DNA of 64,000 nucleotides, from contig JAPMOS010000090.1 of the NCBI GenBank assembly GCA_027972325.1, positions 96,277 to 160,276 on the forward strand, written 5' to 3'. The stretch comes from Paratrimastix pyriformis. Its lineage: Eukaryota > Preaxostyla > Paratrimastigidae. Shown piece by piece: positions 58,217-64,000 of this stretch; positions within the stretch are counted from its first letter, which is position 1, and every line of letters starts with the position of its first letter. The translations under genes were made by a program, and so were the position numbers. The notes below the pieces were generated by a model. That model did no database searches, was not told where the DNA came from, and worked only from the letters and a program-made list of their open reading frames with translations.

Positions 58217-59854
58217 ATGTCAGAATCAGCCCCTGCGATTGGAATTGACCTGGGCACCACCTATTCTTGCGTGGGCGTGTGGCGCAACGAAGCCGTCGAG
58301 ATCAGTCTGTTGATGTCTGCTTCTTCCTCGGTGGGCGCACAACCGTTTTCGGGGACACAGTCCCCAACGATCAAGGCAATCGGACCACACCATCAATGGT
58401 TGCCTTCACGGAGACGGAGAGACTGCTCGGCGATGCGGCGAAATACCAGGCTGTTCTGAACCCGGAGAACACAATCTCCGACTCGAAGCGAATGGTTTGA
58501 GAACACGACACACGCATGCACGGTGTTCTCGATTCTCCCTCCTCTCCCAGGTGGGACGGCGGTTCTCTGATGCAGAGATTCAACGCGACATCAAGCTGTG
58601 GCCTTTCAGGGTGGTGTGCCGCGAGGGGGACAAGCCGTTCGTGCAAGTACGCCACAAGGGGGAGCTGCGTTTCTTCTCGCCCGAGGAGATCTCATCCATG
58701 GTTTTGACCAAGATGAAGGAGACCGCCGAGGCCTACCTCGGCAGAAAGATTCGCGATGCGGTGGTCACTTGCCCCGCCTACTTCAACGGTCCGACTTTTC
58801 CCCAGCCCCCGACCTCATCTCTGCCCCTCTGCAAAGACTCACAGCGTCAGGCGACGAAGGACGCCGGCTCCATCGCCGGACTGAACGTGATTCGCATGAT
58901 CAACGGTCCGTTGTTGGTGGCGTGGCCCGAACACAACAAATAAAAACTCACCCAGAGCCCACCGCGGCTGCCATCGCCTATGGCCTGGACAAACGTGGGC
59001 GCGAGGCCAAGGTGGTGATCTTCGACTACGGTCGGCTGGTACGCGCTTCTTTGCGCCGGCGCCTTCACCTTCACTAGGCGGGGGCACCCTGGATGTGTCC
59101 CTCCTCACCATCGAAAATGGCATCTTCGAGGTCAAGAGCACGGCCGGTGACACGCACCTCGGAGGCGAAGACCTCGGTTTGCTCCCATTTTTTTTTTTTT
59201 TTTGCAACGACGCCACATCCCATCAAGACAATCTCCTCGTCGACTACTTTGTCGACGACTTCCGAAAGCGTTTCTCGAAGGATCTTCGCACCAACCGGCG
59301 AGCTCTCGGCCGCCTCAAGAACGCCGTGGAGCGGGCGAAGCGGAGCCTCTCCTCGTCCACCCAGGCCACCGTTGAGATCGACTCGCTAATGGAAGGTCGG
59401 CGGCGATGGTGCTGTGTCTACCAGGTTCCGATCGTTGCTCCTCCTGCTTTGCGTAGGAATCGATTACGCCAGTGTGATCACACGGGCCAAGTTCAACAGC
59501 CTCTGCGAAGGAGAGTTCCAAAAGACCATGGTCTTTCCCAACGGATTGTCACCTCTGATTCATTCCCACCCGCCGCAGGTTCCGCTGGAGCGCTGCATAC
59601 GGGATGCCAAAATCGACAAGAGTCAGGTGGATGAAGTTGTGCTGGTGGGCGGCTCGACACGCATTGTTCGCATCCAAGAGCTATTGAAGGTCGGCTGCTG
59701 ATTCAGCTGTTTTGGATCATCGGTACCGATTCCGCTTGCACCACCAGAATTTCTTTGGGGGGAAAGAGCCCAACAAGTCCATCAATCCCGACGAGGCTGT
59801 CGCATACGGTCCGTCCGTCCGGTCATTGGCTTCTCTACCCAAAGAATGTTCCCC

Positions 59855-59885
<31 letters not shown>

Positions 59886-61038
59886 ACTTGTTTTCCCGTT
59901 ACTCCTTTCCTTCTTTACTCGACGCACACACACGCACACCCCCCCCCCCCCCACACACACACACACTTGTTTTCCCGTTACTCCTTTCCTTCTTTACACG
60001 ACACACGCACACCACACGTTCAGGTGCTGCCGTCCAGGCGGCCATTCTCAAAGGGATGTCTCCAAGGGTCGAACCGATGAACTCCTGCTGCTCGACGTGT
60101 GCCCGTTGACCCTTGGGGTGGAGACTGCCGGCGGAATCATGACCCCGCTGATTAAGCGAAACACAACGATCCCCACCAAAAGACCGAGATGTTCAGCACC
60201 TACGCAGACGGGCAGAATTCGGTGCTCATCCAGGTCCGTGCGCCACAGCGCCGTGAGGGAACAGCCCTCCTCCTCCTCCCCCCCCCCCCCCCCCCCCCCC
60301 CCCCTCCCCCAGGTATTCGAAGGAGAGCGTGCCATGACCAAGGACAACAACCTCTTGGGAAGCTTCCAATTGACTGGGATCGCCCCGCTGCCCCGCGGCA
60401 TCCCCAAGATCGAGGTGAGCTTTGACATTGATCAGAATGGTCCGGCCTCCCCCCTTTCAACGAAACGAAAAAATCCGAACCTTCATGTCCCCCCACTAGG
60501 CATCCTTCAGGTGTCCGCAGAGGACAAAGGCACCGGGTCTCGGCGGCAGATCACCATCACGAACGAGAAAGGCCGCCTCAGCAAGTCCGAGATCGATCGC
60601 ATGACGGCGGACGCAGACCGCTTCCGGGCCGAGGATGAGGTTGTCCGCGCACGGGTCGAGAAGCGCAACCAATTCGAATCGTATGTCTACTCACTGCGCA
60701 ACTCGATTCGCGACGAGAAGTTGGCCTCGAAGCTTGACCCCAAGGACAAGGAGACTCTCGAGTCGGCCGTGCAAGAAGCCATCCGGTGGCTTGACGAGCA
60801 CCAGCAGGCCGAACCCCCCGAGTACGACCAGCGCCAGCGGGCCCTGGAGCAGCGCGTCAACCCCATTATGATGCGTGCCTACCAGGGCAGTGCCGCGGGT
60901 GGGGGCGCGGAGCCCGAAGAGGCCGCTGGAGTTGGCGGGGGCTTCCCGGGCGGGGGCTTCCGCCCACAGCCACAAGCCGGCCCACGCGGCGGCAGAGCCG
61001 GCGGGGCAGGGGGACCCAAGATTGAAGAAGTGGATTGA
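58217..61038 (+). CDS. Cytosolic Hsp70 chaperone, highly split gene
   Basis: The start [20 protein letters not shown] and the end [12 protein letters not shown] mark a cytosolic Hsp70; EEVD recruits TPR co-chaperones. First exons checked in phase: 58217-58304, 58361-58494, 58551-58788. Joined blocks include [75 protein letters not shown] (LGGGTFDVS in most members), [53 protein letters not shown] and [20 protein letters not shown]. It is an ATP-driven folding chaperone. About twelve introns with donors such as GTCTGT, GTCCGT and GTCGGC is a lot for an Hsp70. Two introns hold C-runs and (CA)n. Confidence 0.96.
59845..60006 (+). repeat. Tandem pair: C-run + (CA)n + shared intron motif
   Basis: The block C(~20)-(CA)n-TTGTTTTCCCGTTACTCC-TTTCCTTCTTTACTCGAC occurs at 59845-59923 and again at 59936-60004. 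It fills the Hsp70 intron between the exons ending [10 protein letters not shown] and starting [10 protein letters not shown]. The motif is the same as in two TPS/TPP introns. Confidence 0.87.
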
Positions 61039-61218
61039 GTGGATCATAGTCAAATAGAACGAGCGAGTTCCAGTCTCCGCCAAACGTGTTCGGAACCGGG
61101 GAAGTGACAAAAACATGGAGGCAACGAGCAGCCCCCAATGCCTGTGCCGGCCGACTCTCCGGCCACGCTGTAATCCCAATGAACTGTCTTATTTCGAAGG
61201 GCCCCGAGCCGTGGGACC

Positions 61219-63872
61219 CTAGGGAGAGGGCGGTCCGAAGAGGTCCTTCGGGGCGGGGTGTGCCAACTGGGCCTCATCGCTGGCCTCGCGGCCCCCCAGC
61301 CGCGGCGACGGAATGAGCGCGGGCGACAGGGCGGCCATCGGCGTCCGGCGTCGGGGCGGAGGGGGGGCAGATGCCGGCTCGGGGGGAGCCGCCAGCTCCT
61401 GCTGCTGAGTCCGGGCAGCAGCATCCTGGGCCGGCTCGGGTCCCGGAGCCGTGTCCGTGGGGGCCGGCGCCAGGTCGGCCAAGGCCGCGACAAGGCGCTG
61501 GACGTGCAGCGGGGTGTTCATCCGGAAGCGGGCGCATGACTTGCGATGGCCCACGACCACCGTGAACGAGCGGTTCGTGGGCAGCCGGTTGCAAATCTCG
61601 AACATGTCTGCAGTGAGCATGCGGGAAAGAAAGAAAGGGGGATCAGGAGCAGGAGGGATGGAGGGGCGGGGGGAGGGGATGGGGTTGGGTCCGACCTTCG
61701 TCCGTCCGGTCGTCCCCGAAGCACAGCACCAGGCCCACCCCGGGCAGCGCCTGGATGGCCGCGTCGACCTCCTGGACCGAGCCGGGCGGCTGGGTGGTCT
61801 GCGGGGGGACGCACAGCAGGTAGAGGATCTTCCGCACCATGGCCCCCTTCGAGACCCCCTTGCACCGGACCTCGACGACCTGATGATGGTGGGGATGTGG
61901 ATGGTGGTGCGCCGTGTCAGGCTGGCGAGGAACCGAGCGGCGATGGTGGATGGGCGACCTTCTTGCCGGTGATGATGTCGACGGGGAGCGTCGAGGCCCG
62001 CGAGGTCAACGTGCAGCGCAGCTCGTTGGCCTGCCGCTCGCCGAACTCGGCGGCGCACTCGCGGTAGTGGAAGCTGATCGAGCTGGTCTTGACCTCGACC
62101 AGGCTGCCCGGGGTCCGCTCGGCCACGTAGCCCATGATCTGCTTGACCGTCTCCATCCAGGCCAGGTCGGGCGCCTCGATCATGGGCTGGAAGTCGCTCG
62201 CGTCGGGGTGCCGCACCACCATCCCATGCTCCGCCACCAGCCCGATCGCAGGGTCCGCTACACGCCGTCAAGACCCGGCCACGGTGGCGGTGAGCGAGAG
62301 GGTGAGGCGAGAGGGTGAGGCGAGAGGGTGAGGCGAGAGGGTGAGGCGAGAGGTGAGACGAGAGGCGAGATACGTGAGAAGAAGAGGAAGTGTCGCCGTG
62401 GCCACACAGACAGAACCACTCGCTCAGCTCGGCCCGGTCGCGCCCCGAGACAATGTACAGGAAGGTGTTGGTGTGCCCGGCCAGCTTGCGGATCATGGCC
62501 GACAATTCTCGCTGCCACGAGGCAGATACCGAGAGACCCAAGAGACCCGAGAGGCACGAGAGGCACGAGAGGCACGAGAGGCACGAGAGACAGAGAAGAT
62601 TGAGGGAATTCGGAAAACCGGGAAGCACCAGACCGATGGCTTCGCAAAGGAGGGGCGCTTCACCAGGGGGGTGAGGGTGCCGTCATAGTCGAAGAAGAGA
62701 ATCCGCTTGCTGGGAGGAGGAGGAGGGCAGTAGGGGAGAATGAGCGGACACGCGAGGTATCTCTCTCCGAGCGAGCCGAGCGAACGGAGCGGCTCCCCTT
62801 TCACCAACCCTCGCCGCGAGAGGGGGAGTGAAGCCGCTGGACAGACTCGGGGGTCTTGGCGTAGAGCTCGACCGCCTGCGCCCGCCCGAACGGGTCCTTC
62901 TCGGCCAGGATGGCAGAGGAGGCGGCGTAGGCCTTCCCGAGCTCCTCGATGAAGAGGTTTGCCCACCGATCGGCGGTCCCCGTCCGGGTGACCTGGCCAG
63001 GACGTGTCAGGTGGGCGAATGAATGAGGGCAACAAAGGCGGAGGGCTCCCAGCCGCGGCGCCCCCGAGATCGCAAAATGATGGGTGGAGCAGCAGGGCAG
63101 ACAGGACAGGACACCACCACGGACAGCCTCACCCCACAACAGACGATCTCAAAGTTGCGGCGGTGCTTGAGGCGGCGCTCCTCCTCGGAGGCGATCAGGG
63201 CATTGTAGAGGACCTCGGCCGTCTCGCCGATGTTCCACGGGTTGTGGATGAAGGACCCGGGCAGGGACGAGGCCGCCCCGGCAAACTCCGAGAGGACCAG
63301 GGCCCCGTAGCGGCCTTCCTGGCAGGCCACGTACTCCAGCGCGACGAGGTTCATCCCATCCCGGGTCGATGAGACCAGGCAGGCTGCCAACCCAGAAAGC
63401 GAAAAACACCAACAGAGATTGATGGGTGTGGGAATGGGCATCCGTGAAGACGAACAGGGGGGTGGCGTTGGGACACGACTGACCATCAGCAACGGCGTAG
63501 AGGGCGGCGAGGTAGGGCTGGTCCACCGAGCGGTTGATGTAGCGGATGGGCATCCAGTGCAAGGCCCCGAACTCGGCGTTGATTCGGCCCACAAGTCCTT
63601 GGGAAGGGGGGAGGGGGGGAACGGGTGAGAATGTGAACTTGGCGTGCGTGTCAATCTTTGTTGGACGGTTCTTTGGCAAGGGCGGCGGAGCGGCGGACCG
63701 TTGACCTCGCGGACAAGGTCCTGGTACTCCTCCACGTCCTGCCGGGACGGGACGCCCACCTGGAGAAAGACAAACTTCTCGCGCATCTCCGGGTGCGACT
63801 TGAGCAGCTGCTCGATGGCCAAAAGTTTCAACGTGAGGCCCTTGGTGTAGTCGACTGTGAGTATGGGTGTGT

Positions 63873-63903
<31 letters not shown>

Positions 63904-63926
63904 GGGGGGAGCGAGGGTAAAACGAA

Positions 63927-63979
<53 letters not shown>

Positions 63980-64000
63980 AAGTGGTTGGTGGTGTGATGA
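61219..64000 (-). CDS. Trehalose-6-phosphate synthase/phosphatase, copy 2 (5' part outside window)
   Basis: Minus-strand exons repeat copy 1 from VLKLLAIEQLLKSHPEMREK through INAEFGALHWMPIRYINRSV, DGMNLVALEYVACQEGRYG, KRILFFDYDGTLTPLVKRPS, NTFLYIVSGRDRAELSEWF, VLCFGDDRTDE and MFEICNRLPTNRSFTVVVGH. Coding differences from copy 1 are few in the shared part. The C-terminal tails diverge: copy 2 ends earlier (AHPAPKDLFGPPSP) with a different Pro/Ala-rich sequence. The N-terminal synthase half lies beyond base 64000. Its catalytic acidic residues are intact, so it is not an obvious pseudogene. Donor GTCTGT after FEIV is conserved with copy 1 (near 63147). Confidence 0.93.
61440..63850 (-). repeat. 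Right arm of the inverted duplication (TPS/TPP)
   Basis: Reverse-complement partner of 46010-48600; the arms are about 13 kb apart and enclose the LRR/coiled-coil, double-SIS and Hsp70 genes. The arm may extend past the window. Confidence 0.85.
63870..63985. repeat. (GT)n, G-run and GATGAC hexamer array
   Basis: GT dinucleotides, a run of about 20 G, then nine or so GATGAC units. In sense for the minus-strand TPS/TPP copy 2 this is GTCATC, a C-run and (CA)n immediately before the exon containing VDYTKGL, the same layout as other introns here. Confidence 0.85.

Noticed and set aside
46010-63850. Inverted repeat considered as a transposon with terminal inverted repeats
   Set aside because: The arms are halves of two intact, conserved trehalose genes with introns; no transposase and no target-site duplication are visible.

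Overview
This window is nuclear DNA from a GC-rich, intron-dense eukaryote. Every recognisable gene is eukaryotic, most are cut by short introns, and there is no operon structure, CRISPR array or recognisable transposon. The gene set (VPS26, a TM9SF nonaspanin, ALG10, RPL3, cytosolic Hsp70 ending in EEVD, a two-SIS glucokinase-regulator-like protein, a synapsin-type protein, a pyrophosphate-type phosphofructokinase and fused trehalose-phosphate synthase/phosphatase) suggests a free-living unicellular protist near the opisthokont/amoebozoan part of the tree. A nucleariid-like amoeba is one guess. The sequence alone does not fix the species.

Layout. 1-3.5 kb: minus-strand SMYD-type MYND/SET protein (cut by the left edge) and PPi-type phosphofructokinase. 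4.4-6.7 kb: a large leucine-rich protein. 7.9-14.5 kb: a CCHC zinc-knuckle protein, TRMO-type tRNA methyltransferase and a Barentsz/CASC3-like protein. 14.9-18 kb: minus-strand methyltransferase and LRR protein. 18.1-22.1 kb: RPL3 and ALG10. 22.2-26.9 kb: a DUF3626-like gene with repeat-swollen introns. 27.8-33.1 kb: synapsin-like protein with a C-terminal membrane anchor, tRNA-His, an acidic disordered protein and VPS26. 33.3-36.2 kb: paralogue of the first leucine-rich gene. 36.3-40.5 kb: TM9SF. 41.2-43.0 kb: a protein with two NADAR domains. 44.2-48.9 kb: TPS/TPP copy 1. 49.6-55.2 kb: LRR plus coiled-coil protein. 55.4-61.0 kb: glucokinase-regulator-like protein and Hsp70. 61.2-64.0 kb: an inverted, near-identical copy of the TPS/TPP gene that runs off the right edge.

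The most striking features are in the introns. When exons are joined so that conserved protein families read through, the 5' splice sites are mostly GTCTGT, GTCTGC, GTCCGY or similar, not the usual GTRAGT. Many introns carry C-runs followed by (CA)n on the sense strand. Several are filled with degenerate or exact copies of the neighbouring exon edge, and one roughly 33-base motif recurs in introns of two unrelated genes. These features point to an unusual U1/5' splice-site system and to intron growth by local duplication.

Several genes concern sugar metabolism (phosphofructokinase, two TPS/TPP copies, a sugar-phosphate-binding regulator) and several the endomembrane system (VPS26, TM9SF, ALG10, the anchored synapsin-like protein). 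In a eukaryote this proximity need not mean co-regulation. Exon boundaries are hand-derived; those checked codon by codon are RPL3, VPS26, CASC3-like, the acidic protein, the first exons of Hsp70 and the first leucine-rich gene.
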